A stretch of DNA of 64,000 bases from Achromobacter pulmonis. Its GTDB lineage: Bacteria > Pseudomonadota > Gammaproteobacteria > Burkholderiales > Burkholderiaceae_B. Of this stretch, positions 41,201-49,336 are shown piece after piece (the first letter of the stretch is position 1; the number at the start of each line of letters is the position of its first letter). A program made the translations under genes and the position numbers. The DNA lies in the NCBI RefSeq assembly GCF_902859765.1, contig NZ_CADIJV010000013.1, forward strand, positions 62,001 to 126,000, read 5' to 3'. The notes below the pieces were generated by a model, which was not told where the DNA came from, made no database searches, and saw only the letters and a list, made by a program, of their open reading frames with translations.

Positions 41201-43893
41201 GCGACACCACGATGGTGGGGGATTTCAACTCACTCGGCTTCAATGGTTACACCAGCACGCCCTGGAAGCAAAAGGGCGGCTGGTTCCGCAGCAGCCGTAG
41301 CGGGATGCAGGTCGGCGCCCTGGATGGCGACTTCCTGAGTGACGTTGGCGCAGCATTCGAACAGATGAAGACAAATGCGGCCGGCCTTGCCGAAGCGGTC
41401 GGCGTGTCGGCCACATCGCTTGCCACCTACCGCGATCAATTCCGAATCAAGCTGACCAAGGACCAGGAGGAAAACCAGAAGCTTTTGGAAGAGGCGCTGG
41501 CGAATGTGGGTGAGAACATGGTGCGTTCGCTGGTGCCGAACATCGCCGACTTTTCCAAGGAGAACGAAACCGCCTCAGCTACCTTGCAGCGCCTTGGGGC
41601 CAATCTGGGGGCGGCCAATCGGGCGCTCAAGTTGCTGGATCTGAAGCTCTATGACGTGTCGGTGTCGGGCGCGGCCACCGCCTCCAAGCTGGTGGACGTC
41701 TTTGGCAGTATTGACGCGATGAGCCAGGCGACTGCTCAGTATTACCAACTGTACTACTCCGAGGCCGAGCGGGCGAAGCTGAGCTTGGCCGACATGGCGG
41801 ATTCGCTGAAGGGCCTCAATCTCGCCTTACCCAACACCATGGCCGAGTTGCGAGGGATGGTTTCGGCGCTGGATCTGACGACCGACGCCGGCCGCAAGGC
41901 TTATGTGGCGCTCCTGGCTATTGCGCCGGAGTTCGCCGCAGTCATGGAGGCTACCACCCGCCGGGGCCAGGAGGCCGCCAGCAAGTTACTGGAGGCGTTC
42001 ACGGGCCGTGGTTCCCTCGCGGGTGCCTTGGACGGGGTGGCGTTGAAGGCGTTGTTGCTCGCCGATTCGTTGGCTCAGGTCGGCACGTCGACGGGGCAGA
42101 TATCCCGCCTCTTTCTCGATCTGGATTCGGGCTTGCTCGATTTCAGTGTCTCCAATGTCCGATTGGACGGCTCGCTTTCGGGCGCTCAAGAGGCCAGTAT
42201 GTCTCTGGTTGAGCAGATGGAAGTGCTGCGCAGCACGGTCGGTGGCACCGTCATTGACTTTGCCGGGTTGGCCGGGGCGCTGGAAAAGGTCGACTCCGAC
42301 GTTTTTGTGGCGACCTTGACCGCCGCTTTTGAGCAGCTTGCCACCCGCATGCGGTCATTGTTGGACAGCATCGCCAATGAGCGAATAGCGGTCCGCCAAG
42401 CGGCCCAGCAGGTGCTGGACCCGGGAGCGATGTCGCCTGAGGCTATCCGCAAGGGCATCCAGGAGATTGCGACTGCCTTGCCTAGCAACGCCGGACTAGT
42501 GGCGGCTGGCGCGCAGTTGAACGATGCTGAGTCGGTGCTTGCGCAGAAGTTGAGCGCGCGAAATGCCGCGGAGCGGTCATACAACTCGGTCAAGGCGTCA
42601 CACGACACCGCGACGGGAAACCTTGCCGCGGCCCAACAGCGGGCCACTGACGCTCAGGCGTGGCTGGACAAGCTTAACTGGGATATCTACGCGCCGAAGA
42701 CGGTTCCGTACAAGAAAAAGAACTGGAAGGAACTGGATGCCGCGCGTTCCGTTGCCCAGGCGCAGCTACCCGCTGCCCAGCAGGCGCTTGCACAGGCCCA
42801 GGCGGCACTGGCGGCCGCGCAGGCCGCCGCAGCTGCGGCGCCGAGCGCGTCAGAGGTCAGCCGGCTACAGGCGGCCTATGCATCGGCCGTGACGGAAGCC
42901 GCCAGCGCGCAAGCGGTGGCGACCGAGGCGGCGAACAAGGCTCGCACCGAGCAGACGGCCTATGCGGATGCGTTGCAGAAGTTCGCCCTGGATGCCACCA
43001 AATCGGTAGGCAAGCTGGGCGAGCTTCGCGCGGAAACGCTGCGGTACTACGAAGCCCAGAAGGCGCTGGCGAACTTGCTCGCGGAGGGAGCCAAGGGCCT
43101 GCGCAAGACGGTGAAGGACTACCGCATTAGCCAGTTGTCGCCTGAAGACCAGTTCGCCAACTTGCAGGCGGATTACGCCAAGGCGTATGCCAAGGCCATG
43201 GGGGCTGATGGGGAGGAACTTGCCGGCTATGCCGACGAGTTGAACAACCTGATGTTGCCCATGCTGGAGGCAGCCAAGGGGGCGTTCTCCTCGGATGAGC
43301 AGTATCAGGCGTTCATCGCCACGGCCTTGGCTCGCGCCGAGGCTGTGGCGGGGCGCATGGATGCTGTGGCGCCGAAGGACTACCAGAAGGAGAGCCTGGA
43401 CCTACTTGCCGAGATCGACGCCAAGCTGTTGGAACTGGAGAAATCTGCGCTTTCGGGCGATCAGGTGCTGACCAACGCGATCAATGCTGCGCGTGATGCG
43501 ACGGTGAACGGGCTGCGACAGGTCGTCAACGCCTTGACCGGCAAGGCGGTCGCGGCATTTGCCAAAGGCGGCTTCCACACTGGTGGCCTGCGCTTGGTCG
43601 GTGAGAACGGGCCGGAACTGGAAGTCACTGGACCGTCTCGGATTTTCAATGCGGATCAGACGCGGGCAATCCTGGCGGGCGGTGACGACAGCCAGATGCT
43701 GGTGCTGCTGCGAGCGCTCTTGCAAGAGCAACAGCGACTGCGGGAGGAAGTCGAAAACTTGCGGATCGAGGCGCGGGCGACGGCGAGCAATACCGGCAAG
43801 GCGGCGCGCCAGTTGGATCGCATTGAAGCCGATGGCCTGGTTGTCCGGCCGGATGGTGCTGAAGCGCTACGTGTGGAGGTTATGAACGCATGA
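38296..43893 (+). CDS. Tail tape measure protein
   Basis: The protein has 1865 residues from the ATG at 38296 (MTDELARSVIRVDGDASGLT). The N-terminal region has the TMP_2-type block with RTVIQTGGVAGVTAGQLQDM and FIELGKSPLEAALKLNEGM. Long coiled-coil segments follow (about residues 360-720), then Gly/Ala-rich hydrophobic stretches (about 780-900) and a C-terminal half with QAALAAAQAAAAAAP heptads and a final EQQRLREEVENL helix. By the usual rule of about 0.15 nm per residue, the tail would be near 280 nm. The end overlaps the next ATG by 4 bases. Confidence 0.95.
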   Translation: MTDELARSVIRVDGDASGLTAAMAEVTQETGKAKKSLAALGRDASQGMTKAAEEGTQAGRKLERATQSLVNQIERQIAVTGAGARGTASYYVELAKQRGIDANQLKPYLDQLEAVTRKQAEAKAAIQATAPAVEQMGMSAKAAAAAMRGLPAQFTDIIVSLQGGQRPMTVLMQQGGQLKDMFGGLGPAARAMGSYIAGLVNPFTLAAGAVAFLGAAYLKGVDESQAFNRTVIQTGGVAGVTAGQLQDMSRRVGDVAGTQGKAADALKLFASSAKVGAENMEQFTAAAVRWEKVTGAAVADTVQNFIELGKSPLEAALKLNEGMNFLTATTYEQIRALERQGKTAEAASVAQRAYADALNDRAPKLSQNLGLLERAWKGVSDTARGAWDAMLDIGRAGTLEERIAKQAATVQALESKLQARLARGAATGNMADLIKAAATEQERLEREYFEAQGKAQAERDRRKALDQTQFRADYLEDDSRNTKPQQRQRAIEKEAAAFRKAAEGLKEGTDEYRRVYAAHKVKLADIDKQFEDKDAGKGPSGAESEIARLRARIAEERALAVELDQRGLHTSKLNEYERRSAEIGELLKGNLKSQVRASLERTKALATEAGALMRANAETKAFQESREKYFASLEDGVAKIAQEAQSVEDQVATYGLSKAALEQLTIARLEERKAALQGFDGSEREVELIEKEIEARKRLGAAIRQKDIKDAQKKATDEMARDWERTVDKYGDVFRQGFADMLNNGKDGWKSFTKSLVTTFKTTVADQIYRMFAQPFVATIIGNLAGVMGSSAGGGGLGGVAGAQGAVGGGLSLMNALSVARTAYSALTGGFTATLASGISSIGSAIGSSAAQHFALGMTGQGASLAAGLAGPTTAGSSAAAAGSMMASAIPVAGWIAAGMMINRSLYRAGWDAGNGTMAPIAKYNPITGPSLWTDKALRAVGVGGEWASILSGSSLIARAFGRGAKQYGDTTMVGDFNSLGFNGYTSTPWKQKGGWFRSSRSGMQVGALDGDFLSDVGAAFEQMKTNAAGLAEAVGVSATSLATYRDQFRIKLTKDQEENQKLLEEALANVGENMVRSLVPNIADFSKENETASATLQRLGANLGAANRALKLLDLKLYDVSVSGAATASKLVDVFGSIDAMSQATAQYYQLYYSEAERAKLSLADMADSLKGLNLALPNTMAELRGMVSALDLTTDAGRKAYVALLAIAPEFAAVMEATTRRGQEAASKLLEAFTGRGSLAGALDGVALKALLLADSLAQVGTSTGQISRLFLDLDSGLLDFSVSNVRLDGSLSGAQEASMSLVEQMEVLRSTVGGTVIDFAGLAGALEKVDSDVFVATLTAAFEQLATRMRSLLDSIANERIAVRQAAQQVLDPGAMSPEAIRKGIQEIATALPSNAGLVAAGAQLNDAESVLAQKLSARNAAERSYNSVKASHDTATGNLAAAQQRATDAQAWLDKLNWDIYAPKTVPYKKKNWKELDAARSVAQAQLPAAQQALAQAQAALAAAQAAAAAAPSASEVSRLQAAYASAVTEAASAQAVATEAANKARTEQTAYADALQKFALDATKSVGKLGELRAETLRYYEAQKALANLLAEGAKGLRKTVKDYRISQLSPEDQFANLQADYAKAYAKAMGADGEELAGYADELNNLMLPMLEAAKGAFSSDEQYQAFIATALARAEAVAGRMDAVAPKDYQKESLDLLAEIDAKLLELEKSALSGDQVLTNAINAARDATVNGLRQVVNALTGKAVAAFAKGGFHTGGLRLVGENGPELEVTGPSRIFNADQTRAILAGGDDSQMLVLLRALLQEQQRLREEVENLRIEARATASNTGKAARQLDRIEADGLVVRPDGAEALRVEVMNA

Positions 43894-44780
43894 AAGTGAT
43901 CAAGCCGGCTTCTATTGGCCGCGATCAGTTGGTTTCGTCCAGCGTGCCCGAAGATGAGTACGCCACCTATAACCCCTCCATTGATTATCCAGTGGGGGAG
44001 AAGGTGGTGTACGACTCCAAGGTGTACGAGTGCGTCCAGACGCCGAACAAGGGCAATACGCCGGGGGCGGCGCCGCTGTACTGGGCGCTGGCCGGACCGA
44101 CGAACCGATGGGCAATGTTCGATAGCGAGGTAAGCACGCAGACGATTGGCGACAGCCCGTTGCGCGTGGTGGTGCGCCCTGGTTTGGTCAACAGCCTGGC
44201 ACTGCTGGAACTCGTTGGGACGAGGGTTCATGTCGTCGGTCGCGAGGGTTCGGATGGGCCAGTTCTCTACGACACCGAACGCGTACTGGAAGGGTCGATA
44301 GTGACCAACTGGTACGAGTACTTCTTCGAACCGTTCTCGCCTCTGACGGAGCTTGTCCTTACCGACCTGCCGGCCTATGGCAGCCTGCATCTTGACGTGT
44401 CGATCTTCGCGCCGGAGGCGCAAGCCGCGTGCGGGGCCATGGTCTGCGGCACCGCCTATTTCATTGGCGAGGCGGAATACGGCGGCAGCGCTGGGATTGT
44501 CGACTACAGCCGCAAGGAAACCTCGGAGACAGGCGTTACGACGTTCCGCAAACGCCGGTTCTCGCGTCGTATGTCGCAGCGTCTGTGGCTTGAGGGCGCG
44601 CGGTTCGCGGCCGTATATCGGCTCCTGTCTGGACTTCGCGCCACTCCCTGCGTTTGGATCGGCACGGACGCGGAGGGCTACGGCCCCTTGACCGTCTACG
44701 GCTTTTATCGGGACTTTTCCATCGATATCGCATATCCCCTGGTGAAGTTCTGCAACCTTGAAATCGAAGGACTTACTTGA
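43890..44780 (+). CDS. Tail tip protein with carbohydrate-binding-like module
   Basis: The protein has 296 residues starting MKVIKPASIGRDQLVSSSVP. Residues about 25-70 (YNPSIDYPVGEKVVYDSKVY, then ECVQTPNKGNTPGA) match the CBM5/12-like module found in phage tail proteins: an aromatic-lined loop with a 'Y-x-x-G-x-x-V' core. The remainder is beta-rich, with a Cys-containing QAACGAMVCGTAYFIGEAE. It lies between the tape measure and the fibre and probably belongs to the tail tip. Confidence 0.75.
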   Translation: MKVIKPASIGRDQLVSSSVPEDEYATYNPSIDYPVGEKVVYDSKVYECVQTPNKGNTPGAAPLYWALAGPTNRWAMFDSEVSTQTIGDSPLRVVVRPGLVNSLALLELVGTRVHVVGREGSDGPVLYDTERVLEGSIVTNWYEYFFEPFSPLTELVLTDLPAYGSLHLDVSIFAPEAQAACGAMVCGTAYFIGEAEYGGSAGIVDYSRKETSETGVTTFRKRRFSRRMSQRLWLEGARFAAVYRLLSGLRATPCVWIGTDAEGYGPLTVYGFYRDFSIDIAYPLVKFCNLEIEGLT

Positions 44781-44781
44781 T

Positions 44782-46227
44782 ATGGCAATTACGAGCCTTC
44801 CGACCCCGCCCAGTCGAAGCGATCCGGAGAATTTTCCGGAACGGGCGGACGCATTTATGGCTGCGCTGCCCCAGTTCGCCTCCGAGGCCAACGCCCTGCA
44901 AGCGGAGGTGGCTGAGGCAGTCGCGGCGGCCGACGCTGATGCCTTGGAAGCTGCCTCCAGCAAAGCCGCCGCGCAGGTCAGCCAGAGCCAGGCTGAACAA
45001 TCCGCGCTCGCTGCTGAAGTCTCTCGGCATGCCGCAGGCCAGATGGCTGACGAAGCGGGGGCGAGCGCGCAGTTGGCGCAACAGTGGGCCAGCAAGATAG
45101 GGGCGCCCGTCGATGGAGACGCTTTTTCGGCGAAGCACTACGCCGAGTTGGCTGCCAGGGGAGCAGGGCTGCCTGTCTATATGCCCGGCAGTGTGCCCCA
45201 GCTGGACGTTGGACCTATCTATATTGCAGGGAAGGGCATTGCAGAATGGAACCCGGGTACCGGCCATTATCACGTTCGCTTCGATACCCCTGTGGGGGCG
45301 GTGGCGTGGTGGCCTCTGCGCTCGTCCATTCCTGCTGGTCGTATCCCTGCGGACGGGTTCCTGCTGGCGCGAGCTACATGCCCAGAGCTGGCCCAAATGG
45401 TGATCGACGGTAAGCTGCCTGTGGTGACTGAATCGGAATGGCTGGCCGATCCGCTCAAGCGTGGCTGCTACACCTTGGGCGATGGCTCCACCACCATCCG
45501 AGTGCCGGACCTCAACGGGCAGTCAGCCGGATCTGTAGGCGCATTGTTCTTGAGAGGCGATGGTGCGCTCTCCAACAATACCAACGGCCTTATCCAGCGT
45601 GATGCGTTGCAGAACATCACCGGAAAAACTCGAAATTGGCTCACTCTCCCTAATTCCCAGGACCCAGGTGAAGGGGCGCTGCGAAAAGAAGATATCGGTT
45701 CCACGGGTTCAGGCGGTACGTCTGTAACTCTGCAATTTGTGAACTTGGGTTTTGACGCCTCGCGGTCCGCGAGAACAGCGGCAGAGACCCGACCCGTCAA
45801 CGTTTCCGGCGTTTGGACAATTCAGGCTTTCGGCGTGGTCACCAATCCCGGAAGCGTCGACGCCGCGCAGTTGGCAAGTGACTATGCCGCGCTGAACTCG
45901 GCATTCCAGAATGCTCGCAGCCAAGTATTCGGTGTGGGGCAGAGCTATCAGGACGTCACGGGCTCGCGGGCATTCGATCTGACCGTCTACACCAACACAA
46001 CCGGGCGTCCCATCGTCATCCATATTGGGTTCAACCTGTCAGGGTCTGGGATTGTGGAGGTTCAGATTCGGCCAAGCGGCGCCACGGGTTGGATTCCGGG
46101 AAATCTGATGGGTTGGCCCTCTGCTATTACCGGCATGTCGATGATGTGCGTTATAGCCGCGGGCGCGTCCTACCGAATGCAGAAGGGCAATTCAGCCACC
46201 ATCAGCAACGTCTACGAGTATCGATAA
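44782..46227 (+). CDS. Tail fibre with collar domain (probable receptor-binding protein)
   Basis: The protein has 481 residues from the ATG at 44782 (MAITSLPTPPSRSDPENFPE). The N-terminus RSDPENFPERADAFMAALPQ is a known phage tail-fibre attachment pattern, followed by Ala-rich coiled coil. Residues about 175-275 match a tail collar domain (DGFLLARATCPELAQ, GDGSTTIRVPDLNG, ALFLRGDG), and the C-terminal 130 residues form a beta-rich tip. It should decide host range. Confidence 0.85.
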   Translation: MAITSLPTPPSRSDPENFPERADAFMAALPQFASEANALQAEVAEAVAAADADALEAASSKAAAQVSQSQAEQSALAAEVSRHAAGQMADEAGASAQLAQQWASKIGAPVDGDAFSAKHYAELAARGAGLPVYMPGSVPQLDVGPIYIAGKGIAEWNPGTGHYHVRFDTPVGAVAWWPLRSSIPAGRIPADGFLLARATCPELAQMVIDGKLPVVTESEWLADPLKRGCYTLGDGSTTIRVPDLNGQSAGSVGALFLRGDGALSNNTNGLIQRDALQNITGKTRNWLTLPNSQDPGEGALRKEDIGSTGSGGTSVTLQFVNLGFDASRSARTAAETRPVNVSGVWTIQAFGVVTNPGSVDAAQLASDYAALNSAFQNARSQVFGVGQSYQDVTGSRAFDLTVYTNTTGRPIVIHIGFNLSGSGIVEVQIRPSGATGWIPGNLMGWPSAITGMSMMCVIAAGASYRMQKGNSATISNVYEYR

Positions 46228-46667
46228 TGCAGACATTCAGAGATACAGAAACGGGAGAGTTTTGGGAGTTCGACAGCGACGTTCTAGTGGAAAGCGAGGG
46301 TGGAGTCTACAAATTTGTCGCGCCATTTGGCGGCGTTCTGGACACGCCATCCACTTTGGTTCAGTCGTCTCGGTCCCCGAGTGTTGAGGTGAAATATGTG
46401 CCCGCGTCAGTCTCCCGCTACCAGGGCCGCGAGGCCATGCGCCTCACGCCATTCACCAAGCAAGGAGAGGCGGACTGGACGTTGTTCGACGCATTCGAAG
46501 AACTGTTGAACGACCCCAGCACCCCAGCTTACTACCGTCGTGCCTGGGACGAGTTGCAGGCTTTTGAGCGAGAGAGCGCGATGCTCAATGCAGCGGCCGA
46601 AGTCCTGGGCCTCACTCAGGCCAAGCTGGATGACTTATTCCGGCTTGCGGCAGCTTTGAAGGCCTAG
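46227..46667 (+). CDS. Tail fibre assembly-like protein
   Basis: The protein has 146 residues starting MQTFRDTETGEFWEFDSDVL. It starts at the TAATG overlap with the fibre stop. The N-terminal half reads as a beta-rich DTETGEFWEFD repeat-like strand, the C-terminal half as helices (AWDELQAFERESAMLNAAAE). Its place directly after the fibre suggests an assembly chaperone or a tip component. Family not certain. Confidence 0.7.
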   Translation: MQTFRDTETGEFWEFDSDVLVESEGGVYKFVAPFGGVLDTPSTLVQSSRSPSVEVKYVPASVSRYQGREAMRLTPFTKQGEADWTLFDAFEELLNDPSTPAYYRRAWDELQAFERESAMLNAAAEVLGLTQAKLDDLFRLAAALKA

Positions 46668-46698
46668 CGCCCGGCAACCACGTATTGGTCTTTTTCTT

Positions 46699-46721
46699 GC
46701 CCGCTTCGGCGGGCTTTTTTT
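46699..46721 (+). terminator. Terminator between tail and lysis genes
   Basis: GCCCGC-TTCG-GCGGGC followed by seven T residues, 32 bp after the stop. Confidence 0.95.
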
Positions 46722-46745
46722 CGTCCACACAACGGGAGGGCAGCA

Positions 46746-47216
46746 ATGCGAACCCATCAAGGGAGTATTCGAATGGAACCCAGTTCCACCGGTTTGGGTG
46801 GCTTGGCGGCCTTGAAGGTCGCAATGGCTTACGGCATTCCCGCCGCCGTGGCCGCAATGCTCGGGCTGCTGATCATGCCGCCCCGCACCGCGCGGGAATT
46901 CACCGTTCGCACCGTTTGCACGGTCGCGTGTTCCTTCATGTTTGGGCCGGCCTTGGCCGGCGCAGTCATCGCGTGGAAGCCGGGCCTGATGGATGCCATG
47001 ACTTGGTTGGCCCACCATGGCGCCGGATCCGACGATGCGCTACTGGCGAAGTTCTATGTCCTGGGGCCGAGCATGCTGCTTGCCGGCTTGCCGGCATGGT
47101 GGGTGCTGGGCGCCTACATGCGCTGGATGGCGAGCATGCGGCAAAAGGGATTATTGGAATGGTTGGCCGAGGCACGGGCCAAGCTGCTGGGCCTTCGGTC
47201 GGGCGGGGAGGGCTGA
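46746..47216 (+). CDS. Holin-like membrane protein
   Basis: The protein has 156 residues from the ATG at 46746, with GGGAGG six bases upstream; an ATG at 46773 (MEPSS) is the second choice, and dual starts are known in holins. Three hydrophobic segments are visible (about residues 28-44, 60-76 and 105-125, such as YGIPAAVAAMLGLLIM). It is the first gene of the lysis cassette, directly before the endolysin. The holin role is by topology and position. Confidence 0.75.
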   Translation: MRTHQGSIRMEPSSTGLGGLAALKVAMAYGIPAAVAAMLGLLIMPPRTAREFTVRTVCTVACSFMFGPALAGAVIAWKPGLMDAMTWLAHHGAGSDDALLAKFYVLGPSMLLAGLPAWWVLGAYMRWMASMRQKGLLEWLAEARAKLLGLRSGGEG

Positions 47217-47219
47217 ACT

Positions 47220-47711
47220 ATGGACTTGAAGAAGATGATCTATAGCGCTATCACTCCCGCGCTGGCGCTGCTGCCGGCGCGCATGGACACGGCCGAAGCG
47301 CGCGTCATGCTGCTGGCAATCGGCCTACAGGAAAGCCGCTTTTTGCATCGGCGCCAGATCGGCGGCCCGGCGCGAGGCTTCTGGCAGTTCGAGAAGGGCA
47401 CCCGCGCGAGCCGCGGCGGCGTGTGGGGCGTGTTCCTGCACGCGGCGAGCAAGGGCCACTTGGCGGCCTTGTGCAAGGCCCGCAGTGTGGCTTGTGACCC
47501 GGACGCAATCTATGCGGCGCTGGAGTATGACGACGTGCTGGCCGCTGGTGTGGCGCGGTTGCTGCTGTGGACCGATCCCAAGCCGCTACCGGCCATTGGC
47601 GATGCCGACGCGGCGTGGTCGCAGTACCTGCGCACCTGGCGCCCTGGAAAGCCTCAGCCGCAGACCTGGCCGGCGCTGTATGCCCAGGCCATGGCCGCGA
47701 TGGAGGTCTGA
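47220..47711 (+). CDS. Endolysin, transglycosylase-like
   Basis: The protein has 163 residues starting MDLKKMIYSAITPALALLPA. The catalytic Glu is likely in AIGLQESRFLHRRQIGGPAR, followed by GFWQFEKG: the 'Q-E-S' and 'G-x-x-QF' marks of SLT/goose-lysozyme folds. It should cut peptidoglycan after the holin opens the membrane; there is no clear signal peptide. It lies 3 bp after the holin and 2 bp before Rz. Confidence 0.82.
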   Translation: MDLKKMIYSAITPALALLPARMDTAEARVMLLAIGLQESRFLHRRQIGGPARGFWQFEKGTRASRGGVWGVFLHAASKGHLAALCKARSVACDPDAIYAALEYDDVLAAGVARLLLWTDPKPLPAIGDADAAWSQYLRTWRPGKPQPQTWPALYAQAMAAMEV

Positions 47712-47713
47712 CC

Positions 47714-47980
47714 ATGCTCGCATTCATGCAACGGATATGGGGCTATGTCGTCGCCGCTGCGGCGGCGGTTGTCGCGGTGGTGTTGGTCTATTCGCGCGGG
47801 CGCAGCGCCGGCCGCGCGGATGAGCGCCAGGAGCGAAACGACCGAATCAACGAGCAGGCGGCGAAAGCCCGCCAGGAGGTGCGCAATGTGGAGGATGAAG
47901 TGGCCCGTATGGGCGATGACGCTGTTTCTGATCGGCTCAAGTCTGGCTGGGTGCGCGGCCCCCGCCGGGGTGGGCGTTGA
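47714..47980 (+). CDS. Rz: Inner membrane spanin (Rz-like)
   Basis: The protein has 88 residues starting MLAFMQRIWGYVVAAAAAVV. One N-terminal membrane segment (to about residue 27) is followed by a charged coiled coil (GRADERQERNDRINEQAAKA). It is short for an Rz, but the nested Rz1 frame confirms the call. It bridges the inner membrane to the Rz1 lipoprotein and fuses the membranes at lysis. Confidence 0.85.
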   Translation: MLAFMQRIWGYVVAAAAAVVAVVLVYSRGRSAGRADERQERNDRINEQAAKARQEVRNVEDEVARMGDDAVSDRLKSGWVRGPRRGGR

Positions 47981-48107
47981 GTATTGCGACCATGCACGGC
48001 CGATCTACTTCGATTCGGATGCACAAGTCGAAGCTACTCCGTCGCAGGTACGCCGCCAAGTGTTGGACCGCAACGAGGTTTGGCGTGTCCTGTGCGATTC
48101 TCGCTAA
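47886..48107 (+). CDS. Rz1: Outer membrane spanin lipoprotein (Rz1-like), nested start
   Basis: The protein has 73 residues from the ATG at 47886 (MWRMKWPVWAMTLFLIGSSL); AGGAGG stands six bases upstream. The lipobox is LAGC, so it should be an outer-membrane lipoprotein. It starts inside Rz in the +1 frame and runs 127 bases past its stop, the usual overlapping Rz/Rz1 layout. It has Cys residues in the mature part (EYCDHARP and VLCDSR), which may pair. Confidence 0.85.
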   Translation: MWRMKWPVWAMTLFLIGSSLAGCAAPAGVGVEYCDHARPIYFDSDAQVEATPSQVRRQVLDRNEVWRVLCDSR

Positions 48108-48283
48108 TGTGCCCGCATGAGTTGCAGCTTGCACGGAAAATAAAGCGGGCTTGCGAGAGCGCAGTTGCCGAAGTAAGTGGCACTCAACTGGATTTCCGTC
48201 GAGTGCCTTGGCATACCTCATGGGCCGAATTTACTAAATGGGGTTCGCTTAGGCGGGGTTGGAATTCCCTTCCGCTGGGCTAA
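48107..48283 (+). CDS. Putative 58-residue protein after Rz1
   Basis: The frame reads MCPHELQLARKIKRACESAV, then AEVSGTQLDFRRVPWHTSWA and an aromatic end. It begins in the Rz1 stop (TAATG). Codon use is plausible, but there is no strong ribosome site. Unknown. Confidence 0.4.
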   Translation: MCPHELQLARKIKRACESAVAEVSGTQLDFRRVPWHTSWAEFTKWGSLRRGWNSLPLG

Positions 48284-48589
48284 TTAGCGCAAGCGTTGGA
48301 AAGTCGGATTGCCAGTGTTTCTGGCATGCGCAAGCGCATGTTCACTCATGAGTATGCAACCACCGCTATACGCGGTCATCGCGTCTTGAACAAAGGCCGC
48401 AGCGGCCCATTTCTTGTAGAAGGCCGTTTGAATGAACCAATCTTCAACTCTTTCTGTGACGCGTTGGGCGCTTTCGCCAGAGTCTTGGTTGAATAGTGCC
48501 AGCACACGGTCTCTATCGCAAAGTAGAGGTGGTGAACTTGGCGGGTAATTAGCGGGCTCGGGGAATACGAAACGACGACCAAGTGCCAT
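48284..48589 (-). CDS. Hypothetical phage protein
   Basis: The protein has 101 residues starting MALGRRFVFPEPANYPPSSP. It has natural composition, with RVLALFNQDSGESAQRVTER and helical KKWAAAAFVQDAMTAYSG. No family recognised. It is leftward, convergent with the lysis genes and preceded by an A+T-rich region that could hold a lysogen promoter, so it is a likely moron. The ribosome site is weak (AAAAAGATAT). Confidence 0.6.
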   Translation of the reverse strand: MALGRRFVFPEPANYPPSSPPLLCDRDRVLALFNQDSGESAQRVTERVEDWFIQTAFYKKWAAAAFVQDAMTAYSGGCILMSEHALAHARNTGNPTFQRLR

Positions 48590-48733
48590 ATATCTTTTTG
48601 TGTGAAAAATTAAGGAGATTTTAATGTATCACAGTGTGTCGCTATCGATTCAAGGTCCATTTCTATTGCCCTCCTAGCACCTCGTTCACCGGAAGGTAGT
48701 CAGATGACTCGAAAGTTTGGAGCGCTCCTATTA

Positions 48734-49048
48734 TTAATCGACCATCCATTGCATCCACCAGCCCTGGTAGTAGCGCACGCCGGCGATTTCTTCGAAGCCA
48801 CAGACCATCATGCCGCGGTCGGAGTTGAAGGTGAGAAGCTGGGGTTCTAGAAGGTCAGGAATCGCGCTTGGCACCCTAGCGCCGAACTTGGCAAGGGCAT
48901 CCATGCTCATGCGCTCAACATGGCGATTCAGCCCCTTGTGAAGCATGGAGTACATCCGGACTGTACCCACGACGGGCAGGCCTGGGTCGTTGTCGCGGCG
49001 GCGTTCGCCAAGGTGGTGTGTGCGTAGGACGCTGCACTGGAATTGCAC
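48734..49048 (-). CDS. Hypothetical phage protein beside the SOS box
   Basis: The protein has 104 residues from a GTG start at 49048 (read MQFQCSVLRTHHLGERRRDN). It ends GVRYYQGWWMQWMVD. No family recognised; it looks soluble, with a strand-rich C-terminus. Its start is 15 bp from a strong SOS box, so it may be part of the damage-inducible unit with the divergent gene at 49142. Confidence 0.6.
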   Translation of the reverse strand: MQFQCSVLRTHHLGERRRDNDPGLPVVGTVRMYSMLHKGLNRHVERMSMDALAKFGARVPSAIPDLLEPQLLTFNSDRGMMVCGFEEIAGVRYYQGWWMQWMVD

Positions 49049-49063
49049 GATCTGCTCGAAAAA

Positions 49064-49087
49064 TACTGTACATATATCCAGTATAAT
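49064..49087 (+). promoter_or_regulatory. SOS (LexA) box overlapping a consensus -10
   Basis: TACTGTACATATATCCAGTA (49064-49083) matches the LexA consensus TACTGT-N8-ACAGTA at all but one half-site base (CCAG for ACAG). The rightward -10 TATAAT (49082-49087) overlaps its end, so LexA would block that promoter. The rightward start would be near 49094, and the ATG is at 49142. Confidence 0.75.
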
Positions 49088-49141
49088 TCCCCCTCAAAGC
49101 GGTGCAATTAGGCCCCGATTTTGCCCGTTGGGGGACGGAAC

Positions 49142-49336
49142 ATGGCGGATGTGTCGGACTGGCAGCAGAGGGATGAGTACTACTGGGCGGGGCCTGGAGG
49201 CTGGACGATCTGCAAGGTGTTCGCGCAGAACCGCTGGCAGTACGAAGTCTGGGGAGCGAACGGCACGCGCCACGGCATGGAGCCGACTCTGGCCGCCGCG
49301 ATCACGCTTTACGACAAGGTCAAGCCGGCGGCATAG
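49142..49336 (+). CDS. Small phage protein under SOS control
   Basis: The protein has 64 residues from the ATG at 49142 (MADVSDWQQRDEYYWAGPGG). It is Trp/Tyr-rich, with WTICKVFAQNRWQYEVWGAN, a compact beta protein in appearance. No family recognised. It stands downstream of a consensus -10 overlapped by a LexA box. Small SOS-controlled phage proteins are often antirepressors or inhibitors; this one could trigger induction, but that is inference. It is convergent with the SRAP gene and overlaps its end by 17 bp. Confidence 0.7.
   Translation: MADVSDWQQRDEYYWAGPGGWTICKVFAQNRWQYEVWGANGTRHGMEPTLAAAITLYDKVKPAA

Noticed and set aside
48624-48677. 17-codon frame with a perfect AAGGAG site
   Set aside because: Too short to support (MYHSVSLSIQGPFLLPS) and no neighbour coupling; possibly the remnant of a lost gene.
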